Source: Ligustrum vulgare
Taxonomy: Eukaryota > Streptophyta > Magnoliopsida > Lamiales > Oleaceae
Reading direction: 5' to 3'
Length of the DNA stretch: 64,000 bases
Assembly: GCA_963555705.1 (NCBI GenBank)
Contig: OY743177.1
Span: 1,054,001 to 1,118,000 of the forward strand
Shown here: one piece after another, positions 1 to 10,826 of the stretch
Numbering within the stretch: position 1 is the stretch's first letter
Layout: every line of letters begins with the position of its first letter
Notes under the pieces: model-generated
What the model was told of the DNA's origin: nothing
Seen by the model: only the letters and a program-made list of their open reading frames with translations
Databases searched by the model: none
Translations under genes and position numbers: made by a program

Positions 1-192
1 AGTTGGCTTTAGGGTACCAGGTTCAAAGAACCCCTAAGACGTACTTGTCCGAGTCATAAAGGCTTAAACAGAAAAGTTAAAGATGTTTTAATGTCTTATG
101 TGTAAGTTCACTCTCCGTACTTACTTTCTAATTGACCCATGTAGCGAGCTTTAGGTTGATGACTCCCAAGCCAGTTGGCTTTAGGGCACCAG

Positions 193-907
193 TGATGTGA
201 TCCAGAACCCCGATAATACGAATCATAGCAGGTTTGACGGGAAAGTTCAAATATTCAAGCAAAACAAAGAAAAAAAGGACCAGTTTCATCATTATAGCCG
301 TAATGCCCAGCTTGTCACGGGCGTAATCTAGTCTAGGGTTAAAATGCAGAATTTCAAGTTTTTACACTTACGACCGTAAATAAGGAAGTCACGGCCGTAA
401 CTCTTCATCAGCAAGCGGCTTACGGTCATAATTGGAGCTTTCACGGTCGTAACCGAGGAGCGGATTATATTTCGTAGGATCTTGTTTATTTTATTTCCAT
501 TTTCCAATTTTAGTTATTTTGACTAGGGTTTTTGTTAGGTCTTTTTTCATTATTTATACGCTATTTCATTCAATGTAACATTCAAATTTTATTTGATTAA
601 AAACAGTTCTATTGAGGATTCAATAAAAGTTATAGGTGGATTCCTATATTTCATAGAACTTATCAAGATTACCGTCTTGTGGCGTTCATCCCGAACTTAT
701 CAAATATTCGCGAGAATATTTGTGGCGTTCAAAACCAGAAACTTATCAAGGAAGTTGGACACATCCTTGTGGCATTTCACAAATCTTGGTTCTTTATTCC
801 ACATCGTCGAGTCATCGCGTCGTGAATATCGGGTCATGATTCATCCATCAAACCACAACCTGAGTTCAGAACTTTTCGGCGTTTCTTCCGCGCTTCGAAT
901 CTCATCA
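193..907 (+). repeat. LTR copy 1 of the tandem array
   Basis: Outermost LTR, with an intact TGATG start next to the TSD. It has lost about 40 bp around 513 relative to the other copies (the stretch before GACTAGGGTTTTTG). Its palindrome array (about 290-455) is the most decayed of the five. It ends CTCATCA and is followed by TTTGG. Confidence 0.88.
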
Positions 908-912
908 TTTGG

Positions 913-1666
913 ATGTGATCCAAAACCCCGATAATACGAATCATAGCAGGCTTGACGGGAAAGTTCAAATATTTAAGCAAAACAAAGAAAAAAGGACCAG
1001 TTACATCCTTACGGCCGTAATGCCCAGCTTGTCACAGCCGTAATCCAGTCTCGGGTTAAAATGCAGAATTTCAAGTTTATACACTTATGGCCATAAATAA
1101 TGAAGTCACGGCCGTAACTCTTCATTAGCAAGCGGCTTACGGACGTAATTGGAGCTTTCACGACCGTAACCGAGGAGCGGATTAGATTTCGTAGGATCTT
1201 GTTTATTTTATTTCCTTTTCCAATTTTAGTTATTTTAGCTATTTTAGTTTAATTAGGATTCTATTTTGAGTCAATTAGCGACTATGGTTTTTGTTAGGTC
1301 TTTTTTCATTATTTATACGCTCTTTCATTCAATGTAACATTCATATTTTATTTGATTAAAAACAGTTTTATTGCGGATTCAATAAAAGTTATAGGTGGAT
1401 TCTTATATTTCATAGAAATTATCAAGATTACCATCTTGTGGCGTTCATCCCGAACTTATCAAATATTCGCGAGAATATTTGTGGCGTTCAAAACCAGAAA
1501 CTTATCAAGGAAGCTGGACACATCCTTGTGGAGTTTCACAAATATTGGTTCTTTATTCCGCATCGTCGAGTCATCGCGTCATGAATATCGGGTCATGATT
1601 CATCCATCCAACCACAACCTGAGTTCGGAACTTTTCGGCGTTTCTTCCGCGCTTCGAATCTCATCA
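913..1666 (+). repeat. LTR copy 2 of the tandem array
   Basis: Joined to copy 1 through TTTGG (908-912) and starting at ATGTGATCC, so the initial TG is missing. It carries the palindrome array at about 1010-1172 and a TATA-like TATTTATACG about 130 bp further on. One palindrome has become TTATGGCCATAA, which is still symmetric. Confidence 0.88.
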
Positions 1667-1671
1667 TTTGG

Positions 1672-2426
1672 ATGTGATCCAAAACCCCGATAATACGAGT
1701 CATAGCAGGCTTGACGGGAAAGTTCAAATATTCAAGCCAAACAAAGAAAAAAGGATCAGTTTCATCCTTACGGCCGTAATGCCCAGCTTGTCACGGCTAT
1801 AATCCAGTCTCGGGTTAAAATGCAGAATTTCAAGTTTTTACACTTACGACCGTAAATAATGAAGTCACGGCTGTAACTCTTTATCAGCAAGCGGCTTACG
1901 GTAGTAATTGGAGCTTTCACAGCCGTAACCGAGGAGCGGATTATATTTCGTAGGATCTTGTTTATTTTATTTCCATTTTCCAATTTTAGTTATTTTAGCT
2001 ATTTTAGTTTAATTGTGATTCTATTTTGAGTCAATTAGCGACTAGGATTTTTGTTAGGTCTTTTTTCATTATTTATACGCTCTTTCATTCAATGTAACAT
2101 TCAGATTTTATTTGATTAAAAACAGTTTTATTGAGGATTCAATAAAAGTTATAGGTGGATTCCTATATTTCATAGAACTTATCAAGATTACCATCTTGTG
2201 GCGTTCATCCCGAACTTATCAAATATTCGCGAGAATATTTGTGGCGTTCAAAACCAGAAACTTATCAAGGAAGCTGGACAGATCCTTGTGGCGTTTCACA
2301 AATCTTAGTTCTTTATTCCACATCGTCGAGCCATCGCGTCGTAAATATCGGGTCATGATTCATCCGTTCAACCAAAACCTGAGTTCGGAACTTTCTGGCC
2401 TTTTTTCCGCGCTTCAAATCTCATCA
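1672..2426 (+). repeat. LTR copy 3 of the tandem array
   Basis: Same abnormal join to its left neighbour (TTTGG then ATGTGATCC). Full length, with the palindrome array at about 1769-1930. Confidence 0.88.
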
Positions 2427-2431
2427 TTTGG

Positions 2432-3178
2432 ATGTTATCCAAAACCCCTATAATACGAATCATAGCAGGCTTGACGGAAAAGTTCAAATATTCAAGCCAA
2501 ATAAAGAAAAAAAGGACCAGTTTCATCCTTATGGTCGTAATGCCCAGCTTGTCACGACCGTAATCCAGTCTCGGGTTAAAATGCAGAATTTCAAGTTTTT
2601 ACACTTACGACCGTAAATAATGAAGTCACGACCATAACTCTTCATCAGCAAGCAGCTTACGGCAGTAATTGGAGCTTTCACGGCCGTAACTGAGGAGCGG
2701 ATTAGATTTCGTAGGATCTTGTTTATTTTATTTCCTTTTTCCAATTTTAGTTATTTTAGTTTAATTAGGATTCTATTTTGAGTCAATTAGCTACTAGGGT
2801 TTTTGTTAGGTATTTTTTCATTATTTATACGCTCTTTCATTCAATGTAACAATCAGATTTTATTTGATTAAAAACAGTTTTATTGAGAATTCAATAAAAG
2901 TTATAGGTGAATTTCTATATTTCATAGAACTTATCAAGATTACCATCTTGCGGCGTTCATCCCGAACTTATCAAATATTCGCGAGAATATTTGTGGCGTT
3001 CAAAACCAGAAACTTATCAAGGAAGCTGGACAGATCCTTGTGGCGTTTCACAAATCTTGGTTCTTTATTCCGCATCATCGAGCCTTCGCATCGTGAATAT
3101 AGTGTCATGACTCATCCGTCCAACCACAACCTGAGTTCGGAACTTTTCGGCGTTTCTTCCGTGCTTCGAATCTCATCA
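2432..3178 (+). repeat. LTR copy 4, functional 5' LTR position
   Basis: Same join on its left. On the right CTCATCA is followed by TT and the primer-binding site, so this copy occupies the true 5' LTR position. Palindrome array at about 2527-2690; TATA-like box near 2820. Confidence 0.9.
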
Positions 3179-3180
3179 TT

Positions 3181-3192
3181 TGGTATCAGAGC
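3181..3192 (+). other. Primer-binding site, initiator-Met tRNA type
   Basis: TGGTATCAGAGC lies two bases after the LTR end. This is the usual plant LTR-retrotransposon PBS complementary to the 3' end of initiator Met-tRNA. It primes minus-strand synthesis. Confidence 0.92.
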
Positions 3193-3461
3193 TAGACTCT
3201 GAATTCAGGTTCTTGTGTTTTTTTCTATCCAGTTTGATTTTTATGTTTATCATTGATTCCCATAAAAATCATTCATATCTTGTTGAGTATTTTGTTTTCA
3301 GTTTTTTTTTTTTAGTTTTTCTTGTTCTTCATGTCAGTAAAATTTTTCAGTTTTTGATCCATATAAAAATCCAACAAAAATTAAAAAGTGTTTGTTTTAT
3401 TCAATTCTTATTCATATCCTGTTTCGTTTGTTTTGTTGTGTTCGTGTCGAATTTTCGGATT

Positions 3462-3466
<5 letters not shown>

Positions 3467-3532
<66 letters not shown>
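3467..3532. repeat. AT dinucleotide microsatellite
   Basis: About 33 uninterrupted AT/TA units between the PBS and the ORF. It translates to runs of Ile-Tyr in several frames, which creates spurious ORFs on both strands. Length is likely to vary between individuals. Confidence 0.97.
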
Positions 3533-3535
<3 letters not shown>

Positions 3536-3745
3536 ATTTTTTTATTTAATTCCGAAAATTCATTATTCAAAACAAGAAAAAAAAAGAAAAAAAAAAAAAG
3601 AGTTGTTCCAAATTCAAGAACCACTTTCTTGAGTTTCTTTAAAATTATTGGTATTCATTTCCTTCCAAGTCAATAAAAGTCGTTCTTGCTATTTGATGTC
3701 TAAATCCTCTTCATTCTTGAATTTTTTTTTAACGTTACATAAGGA

Positions 3746-4750
3746 ATGGATTATGATCCGGGCTTTTTATTCCAAACTAGATGTTATGTGGATCATAAGG
3801 GGTGCTGTTTGACGATTGATGGAAAGTGCTTTACTAATTTCGTTAGTAGCACCGTGGTTGAAAAATTAGGATTACCCCTAGAACCACACTATGAACCTTA
3901 TAGGATGACGTGGATGAGGGAGTTTGGGAATTCCAAAGTAACCAAACAAGTTCTACTGCCTATTGCCCAGGGAAGGTATAGTGAGGATATATGGTGTGAT
4001 ATAGTGCCATTAAAATCTTATCAAATTTTATTGGGAAAATCATGGAGACGTAGGAGGGAGACTGTTTATGATAAAAGTATGCACATATATAAATTCCTTA
4101 AGAAAGGGAAAGTATGCGTACTATATTGGTTGACGTTAGAGGATGCACTAGAAGATTCACGAATGGTAAGGAAGGAGAGTGAAATGTGGTGTAATAGGAG
4201 GCGTTGTAGGGGTAAGGACATTGAAAAGAAGGAGGGGGAGTTTAAATTAAAAATGGATAATCAAATTCCAAAATTTAATGAGGAAAATGTGGAGTTGGGT
4301 AGCGAGGAAATGATTAAGAATGAAATTGTTGATGATAAGAGGAATGAATTGGGGGTTGAGGTAGAAGTTCAACATTTGAACTTTGAATTGAAAAATCCAC
4401 ATTTGGGTAGTGATGAGGTAGTGTACGAGCATGGTGATAAAAATGTGGAGTTAGGAGATGTGGTTGAGTTTGAAGATGAAAATTTTGAACAAGAAGTTGC
4501 AAAAGAGAAAAGAGGCGAAGAGAAGAGCCTCGTGGTTCAAGAAGTGGAATTGGTGGTGGTTTATCATGAATACAAGGATCCATATCTTGTACCTCATGAA
4601 TCTAACATGTCCCTCCCCATTTTGTTTAAATCTTTTTTGCAGGTTAATTACGTTTGGGAGCTTCAACCACACTACATATGGCAAAGGAAGTTCAAGCTCC
4701 ATCTCTTCCATGTTTGCCAATCAAATGATCCCAATTTATTGAACTCATAG
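3746..4750 (+). CDS. Retropepsin-like ORF of the non-autonomous element
   Basis: An intact 334-codon frame, the only one in this element. Residues 12-110 resemble the retropepsin region of the Ty3/gypsy element at 60348: an Ile-Asp-Gly start of the active-site loop at residues 24-26, VEKLGLP at about 38-44, and the C-terminal hairpin ILLGKSW at about 94-100. The usual Gly-Ser/Ser-Gly after the catalytic Asp is replaced (D25-G-K-C), so activity is doubtful. The rest is acidic and hydrophilic, with many Glu, Asp, Lys and Val-Glu-Leu segments, and has no RT or integrase motif. Start chosen at the first ATG; no splice signal is needed. It could be a relic of a pol N-terminus kept by chance, or a protein retained by this family. 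The decision needs other copies. Confidence 0.7.
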   Translation: MDYDPGFLFQTRCYVDHKGCCLTIDGKCFTNFVSSTVVEKLGLPLEPHYEPYRMTWMREFGNSKVTKQVLLPIAQGRYSEDIWCDIVPLKSYQILLGKSWRRRRETVYDKSMHIYKFLKKGKVCVLYWLTLEDALEDSRMVRKESEMWCNRRRCRGKDIEKKEGEFKLKMDNQIPKFNEENVELGSEEMIKNEIVDDKRNELGVEVEVQHLNFELKNPHLGSDEVVYEHGDKNVELGDVVEFEDENFEQEVAKEKRGEEKSLVVQEVELVVVYHEYKDPYLVPHESNMSLPILFKSFLQVNYVWELQPHYIWQRKFKLHLFHVCQSNDPNLLNS

Positions 4751-4810
4751 CATGGAAGCAGAAATTTTCCGTTTGATCCAGGGGGAGCAGTTGCATTCAT
4801 GAACAAAGCT

Positions 4811-4846
4811 ATGATTCGGGATGAATCATCCTAAAGAAGGAGGGTA
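4811..4846 (+). promoter_or_regulatory. Pre-PPT stem-loop and polypurine tract
   Basis: A 7-bp inverted repeat (ATGATTC, loop GGGAT, GAATCAT at 4811-4829) lies three bases before the purine tract AAAGAAGGAGGG (4833-4844), which primes plus-strand DNA. The 3' LTR begins at 4847. Confidence 0.8.
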
Positions 4847-5557
4847 TGATGTGATCCAGAACCCCGATAATACGAATCATAGCAAGCTTGACGGGAAAGT
4901 TCAAATATTCAAGCCAAACAAAGAAAAAAGGACCAGTTTCATCCTTACGGCCGTAATGCCCAGCTTGTCACGGCCGTAATCCAGTCTCGGGTTAAAATGC
5001 AGAATTTCAAGTTTATACACTTATGGCCATAAATAATGAAGTCACGACCGTAACTCTTCATCAGCAAGCGGCTTACGGCCGTAATTGGAGCTTTCACGGC
5101 CGTAACCGAGGAGCGGATTAGATTTTGCAGGATCTTGTTTATTTTATTTCCTTTTTCCAATTTTAGTTATTTTAGCTATTTTAGTTTAATTAGGATTCTA
5201 TTTTGAGTCAATTAGCGACTAGGGTTTTTGTTAGGTCTTTTTTCATTATTTATACGCTCTTTCATTCAATGTAACATTCAGATTTTATTTGATTAAAAAC
5301 AGTTTTATTGCGGATTCAATAAAAGTTATAGGTGGATTCCTATATTTCATAGAAATTATCAAGATTACTATATTGTGGCGTTCATCCCGAACTTATCGAG
5401 GAAGCTGGACAGATCCTTGTGGCGTTTCACAAATCTTGGTTTTTTATTCCACATCGTCGAGCCATCGCGTCGTGAATATCAATTCATGATTCATCCGTCT
5501 AACCACAACCTGAGTTCGAAACTTTCCGGCGTTTCTTCCGCGCTTCGAATCTCATCA
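4847..5557 (+). repeat. 3' LTR of the tandem-LTR element
   Basis: Starts TGATGTGATCC right after the PPT and ends CTCATCA at the TSD. It lacks about 44 bp near 5397 that lie between two AACTTATCAA copies in the other LTRs, which suggests a deletion between short direct repeats. The palindrome array at 4945-5105 is the best preserved of the five. Confidence 0.92.
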
Positions 5558-5562
5558 ACCAG

Positions 5563-7685
5563 GTTTGAAAGACCCCTTGGACTTACTTACTCGAGTTAAA
5601 AAGGCATTTGAAGAGCAGAAAAAGATGTTCAGCATTTTTCAATTTTTATGCTGGAAATGGTTTATACCCGTTGACCAAACTGCAATGACTAAAGTACAAA
5701 ACCAAGAACCACAGACCTTCAACCCGTCAATGCACACAAATTCCAACCATTCTACCCCCAAACTTGCCTTTGAGCATGATTGGTTCTAATTTAGGGATGG
5801 GATGTCTAATGATCTATGTTCAGGGATTTTCAAGTCATTCCTAAGTTCAAATTGTATAAACTTTACCCCACATGTATTAAACAAAATCCCTCACACAAGC
5901 AATTATCCAACGCTGGCTATGTGCGTAATGAATATGAATCTAGAAAAACATAACTAGTTCAAAATAAGTTCATGCTTTCATGTTGTCCAATTTTCAAGTC
6001 TAAGCACAAATTGATTCATACTATATCCTAGGCAATAAACATGTTAACAAAGTTTTCAATTTTTTTTTTTAAATCCCAATAGAAATAGAATGAGAATATT
6101 CAATGAGTATGGAAGTAATTGATATGAATGAAATTCTCCACCCCCAAACTAGAAAGAAACATTGTCATCAATGTTTGTCAAAAAGATCTAAAAAATGTAA
6201 TATAAGACAAAGAAGAGAGAACGAGAACTTCCCAGGTGAAATGTAGATGTTTTGTTGCCTTGATGCTTCCATTTGAAATGATGTTGGATAAATTTGACCC
6301 TATTCTTGCTCTGCCAAAATTAATTGGAAGTGTCTTGATTGGTGTTTACCTTGCAAATAAGAGATAAGTAACTTTAGAAGTCATAAACACCAATAAGAAA
6401 TAATGAAAGTTCAGTACCACACCCCTAAACTAAAGTTAAAGCAAAATTTTGAATTTTCAAAATTGGTCGACCACACACATTCAAGCATTGACATCGCCTA
6501 GAAAAACATAAATTTTCTCGAGCCATCTTTTGGTATGTTAAAGTTCACAGCATGATCGACAATATATTAAAAATTCAGTTCATTTGACGATCAATAGGGT
6601 CATGAAACAATGTGGAGAAGTAGGTGACGTGAGACAGTTTCTGGGTGCAATGGCTTGCAGTGACCTTGGAATGGGGCTGCCATGATACAAACGTGGTTTT
6701 AATGGTTTTAATGCCAAGATGTGAACTAACTCATGCACCACACACACATAAACATTGATAAACATGTCATGAAGATAAATGCTCGAATGAATTTATAAAA
6801 TTAGCACAAAACTCTCTTTGTGGCATTTCATCAAACACATGATATGCATTGCAAGAATCAAAGGGTATGCATAGGTTTGGAGGCATGAATGAACCCGAAA
6901 TTTTTTTCTACTAAACCACAAATCACAAACTCCAACAACTAATCTAAGTCCATTCTTCACAATTCACAATTTCAATTATTCAAGAACTAAAAGAAGATTT
7001 CATAAATTTGAGTTAACTATGTTTCAAGTGAAGCAATCCATACCTTTGATTTATTTGGATGTGAAAATAGTAATGAATTTGGGGAAATGAAGTGTTGATG
7101 ACATGCATGATAGATGGAATATTAATTCTGGAGTGATTTTGGGGAGAGAAAGAATTTGTGTTGTTTAAAATTGAAAGAATTAAGTGAAGCATTTAAACAG
7201 ATGGTTCTGCTACCAGTGTAGCCACGCGATCGCGTGGCTAGAGAGCCAGCGATTGTGTGGTTTAAGGTTTTAAAACCTGTTGATTTTTTAATGCAAACTC
7301 ACGATTGCTAGAGTCTATAGGCCCGCGATCCTGTAGTTTCTGGTAGTAATGGAAATTTTTCTATTTTTGATTTTCAAAATCGTTTTTAGCCCCCTAATCG
7401 CTTCATGATTTATGCAATGACGTTCCAACATTAACTTCATGATCCATATTAGTGTGTGTGTGAGTTGGGATGACAATTAAGAACCTAGTCTAATGAAAAC
7501 ATGCAAAATTAAAAACATACCTAAATTTGCACCAATAGACTAACATGCAAAAGTGTCCTCAAATATCCAAAACAAATAAAGAAATTAATAATTAAAGTGT
7601 AGTAAATAAAAGGGAGGAAAGGTTGGGTTGCCTTCCAACAAGCGCTCCGTTTTAAGTCTAAAACTCGACATTTTGCACTTCTTTA
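5563..7685 (-). other. Non-coding 3' spacer of the Athila-like element
   Basis: No convincing coding region. It aligns by eye, on the opposite strand, with the spacer of the element at 16194 (20345 to about 22440), and continues at 1-192 beyond the 193-5557 insertion. Shared landmarks are the hairpin GTTGGG...TCCAAC at about 7627, a GCGATCGC-type cluster (7218-7335), an internal PPT-like tract CCCCCAAACT (plus strand) at 6141 and its 8-bp stem-loop at 6157-6176. Confidence 0.75.
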
Positions 7686-10123
7686 TCATGGAGGCTTGAA
7701 TGATCCTCTTGAGCCCCTGTACAACTTACAATTACCTGCCTTGCACTTCTCGATCGGTCTCCTCACTTTCTTGAAGTCTAAAACCTCATTTTCCACATTT
7801 TGTTGACTAAAATTTTGTTTTTCCTCCTTCAAGTTATTCCTATCCTTCTTAACCTCCATGAACTCATGATTTGTGTTTGGAGCCTACTCTATTTTAATCC
7901 CATGCTTCAATTTTCCTGCTGGTTTTTGGACCACTTCCTCCACTTTAAAACAACTTTCATTTTGAACTTGATGATCCTGTCTTGGCTTGATGCTGAAAGT
8001 TACTTGTTCCTTCTCCACCCTAAAGATGATTTCTCCCTTTTCAATGTCTATTAAGGCTCTTCCAGTAGCTCAGAATGGCCTTCCAAAGATGAGAGGCATT
8101 TGAGTGTCCTCTTCCATATCTAGAATAACAAAGTCGACTGCGAAGAAGAATTTTTCAACCTTAACTATCACATTCCCCACTATCCCATATGGGTATTGGA
8201 TTGATCTGTTCACCAGCTTTAAAGTGATATTCGTTGGCTTAGGCTCCTAAGTCACATAGAACATTATCAAAGCTTAAATTACCAATAGTGCAAGGGATAG
8301 AGAAAATCCCTGGATCGGTCAATTTTTGGGATAATTTCTTTTGAAGTATGGCGCTGCACTCCTCACTCAGTGCTACTGTCTCAACATCAACCAACTTTCT
8401 TTTGTTTGACAGCATCTCCTTCATAAACTTCAAGTAGAGGGGCATTTGGGCTAAAGCTTCGGCAAAAGGGATGTTTATATGTAATTTCTTGAAAATCTCT
8501 AAAAATTTCCCAAATTGCAGCTCCAAATTTTGCTTTCTCAGTCTTTGTGGATATGGAACTGGAGGTACATATGCCTTGACTAAAGGTCGAACTCGAACTT
8601 CTTCTTCCACTTTTTCTTAAGTTTCTGAAGTTGACCCTTGTTCCTTTTCACTATTCTGCTCTTCCACCACATTTTTCTTCTGGTCCTTCTATTTTTCATA
8701 TTCCTCTACAATCACTTCAGATAGCTGAACCCCGCTCCTTGTTGTTATTGCGTTAACATGCTCACGAGGGTTTGTTTCAGTGTTGCTTGGTAACTGTCTC
8801 GGCTGTCTTGTTGCACTGCTCGCTGCCAACTCTCCCATCTGTTTCTTCAAATTTTTTATTTCAGCAGCTTGATTCATTAATTCTCCATTCTGACTCTTGA
8901 CTAGCTGGATTAACACTTCTATATTCTCGGATATGTTTTTCTGAGATTGTTGCTATTGCTGAAATTCAGGTGGGCGCTGAACAGTCTGATTGTTAGACCA
9001 AGAAAAATTGGGGTGATTCTTCCATTCTGGATTGTATGTTTGTGAATATGGACCACCCTACTGTCTATTTCCCACGAAGTTGACCTGCTCTGGATTTGAT
9101 TGATTTTGTTGTAATGGGCAGAAATTTACAGCGTGATTCTCAAAGCAAAAATCACACAAAATCGTTTGTACTGAATTGATTGGTTGCACACCCATGCTGT
9201 CTATTTTCTTTGTCAAAGTATCCAGCTTAGCATTTAATACTGTAATCTCACTAACTGCAACAATTCCCCCAGACTTTGGTGTAGCTCTATCTGAGTACCA
9301 TGGTAACTCTTCCCAGCCATCTTCTCAAAAATCTCAGATGCTTCTTCATATGTTATATCCATTACAGACCCTCCAACTGCTGAGTCTGCATACTTTTTAT
9401 TCTCATTTGTCAACCCATTGTAGAATGTTTGAACTAGTATCCAATCAGCGATTCCATGTGTAGGACACTGTCTGATGAGCTCGTTGAACCTTTCCCAAGC
9501 CTCAAAATTGATTCCCCAGGCTGTTGACTGAATGATAAAATCTCACGCCTTAGCTTTGACATGTGGCCAGGTGGGAAAAATTTATCTACAAATTTCTGGC
9601 TCATAACTTCAAAAGTGGTGATTGTGTGTAGACGCAAAGAGTAAAACCAGGCTTTTGCTTTGTCTACCAAAGAGTATGGAAATAACTTTAATTTCATGGC
9701 GTCATCTGAAACTCCATTTATGCGTTGCATATCACATAGTTCCAAAAATGTCCGAAGATGCGCATGAGGATCTTCATATGGCAATCCATGAAAAACGCAT
9801 GAATTTTGGATCAAGGATATCAAGGAAGTCTTGATCTCAAAATTATTAGCTTAGATTGCAGGAGGTACAATGCAGGTTCCAATGTTCCCCACAGGAGGAA
9901 CCATGTAGTCTCGCAAAACACACCTTCCATGATTTTGTTGCTGTCCATTCACAGCTTCCGGCAGATCTTGTTGATTTTCCTGATTATCCTGAATTCTATC
10001 ATCGGCCATGGCTAAGTCTATTTGTTGATTCGCTTCCAACTGTTTTCTACGCCTCTGTCGAAAGGTGCATTCAATTTCTGTATTAAAAGGAATCAGATCA
10101 AATGACTTAGTCATTCTTAACAT
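7686..10123 (-). pseudogene. Athila-like gag-protease pseudogene
   Basis: Homologous along its whole length to the intact 836-residue ORF at 17834-20344. It starts at the same Met-Leu-Arg context and stops at the same place. The frame is broken by a stop near 9850, a frameshift near 9510, and further stops or shifts near 8920 and 8620. Recognisable pieces are the capsid-like segment with AKAWFYSL (about 9640) and KFFPPG (about 9570), the Cys-His finger region near 9120-9160, and the protease start CDLGA near 8240. It encoded the particle protein and protease; it cannot make the full polyprotein now. Confidence 0.88.
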
Positions 10124-10246
10124 AAATTCAATAAAACAAAAATTAAAAACAAAAACTGAAAATTAATATAAAAATAAAAATAAAAATAAGCAAAATAAAG
10201 TTCAAAGTAAAATAAGAACTAATGGGTATCGATATTAATTAACAGT

Positions 10247-10263
10247 TCCCGGCAACGGCGCCA
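10247..10263 (-). other. Primer-binding site, Asp-tRNA type
   Basis: Read on the minus strand the sequence is TGGCGCCGTTGCCGGGA, the PBS typical of Athila-type elements. It lies six bases inside the LTR end and before gag-pro. Confidence 0.85.
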
Positions 10264-10826
10264 AAAACTTGTTTACTGATATCTCGTGATGCAAGATATC
10301 CACGCAAGTGTACGGGCCGTGAGAAGTAGTAAAGCGGACCTTAGAGTCAGAATTATAGTCCCACAGAGACTGCTATTAAGTATCGAAATGTGTTAGTTCC
10401 TATCTTTATTTGAACGGACAAATATGTTTGAGAATTTAAACTAAAACTAGAGAATTATATTAAAGAATTAAAATTGCGAAATTGTTTTTTTTTTTTAAAA
10501 GACGATTGTAAAGTAGTTGGGATTCACGATTTCACCTAGCCAATTAAATCAATTTCAATTCCAGTTTTATTTCCTAAAAATGCATTCGGTCGAATTCACA
10601 AATGTATATTGAATTTCTCTCTCGAGTTTAAATCAATTCTACCTAAATAAGTCAACCTCGTATCTCTACAGAGGGTCCTAATATTCCTTATCTAGATGCA
10701 TAACATGCAAGAATTCACACATGACCGCAATGATAACAAGAGTATATCTCTATCTCTCGTTCAATTACCGGATTTATTACCACGTTCTAAGTTATTAACT
10801 CACCTCTCGCACTAGTACAATAAGAG

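Larger units (their letters stand above)
193..5557 (+). mobile_element. Non-autonomous LTR retrotransposon with five LTRs (four in tandem at the 5' end)
   Basis: The element starts TGATGTGATCC and ends CTCATCA. It is flanked by a perfect 5-bp TSD, ACCAG, at 188-192 and 5558-5562, and the flanks rejoin into continuous Athila-like spacer, so the whole array is one locus. Order: LTR x4, PBS (3181), AT microsatellite, one 334-codon ORF with a retropepsin-like start, polypurine tract, LTR. No gag, RT, RNase H or integrase is present, so movement needed enzymes in trans. LTR ends and PBS resemble those of the element at 46890, its likely relative. The three extra 5' LTRs share one abnormal junction. 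Confidence 0.9.

Noticed and set aside
3181..3192. TGGTATCAGAG stretches (3181, 47773, 52236) considered as parts of tRNA genes
   Set aside because: Only the 3'-complementary dozen bases are present, placed two or three bases after LTR ends. They are primer-binding sites; no cloverleaf surrounds them.
593..3202. Similar 113-codon ORFs in four tandem LTR copies (starting near 593, 1352, 2112, 2864)
   Set aside because: They are alike because the LTRs are copies. The frame overlaps the R/U5 region, resembles no protein I know, and the 3' LTR breaks it by a deletion.
3180..3632. ORFs on both strands with long Ile-Tyr runs
   Set aside because: They are translations of the AT microsatellite and neighbouring poly-T/poly-A.
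7218..7335. GCGATCGC-type cluster considered as a recombinase attachment or origin site
   Set aside because: It recurs in LTRs and spacers of the same family and fits the array pattern described above. Nothing points to site-specific recombination.
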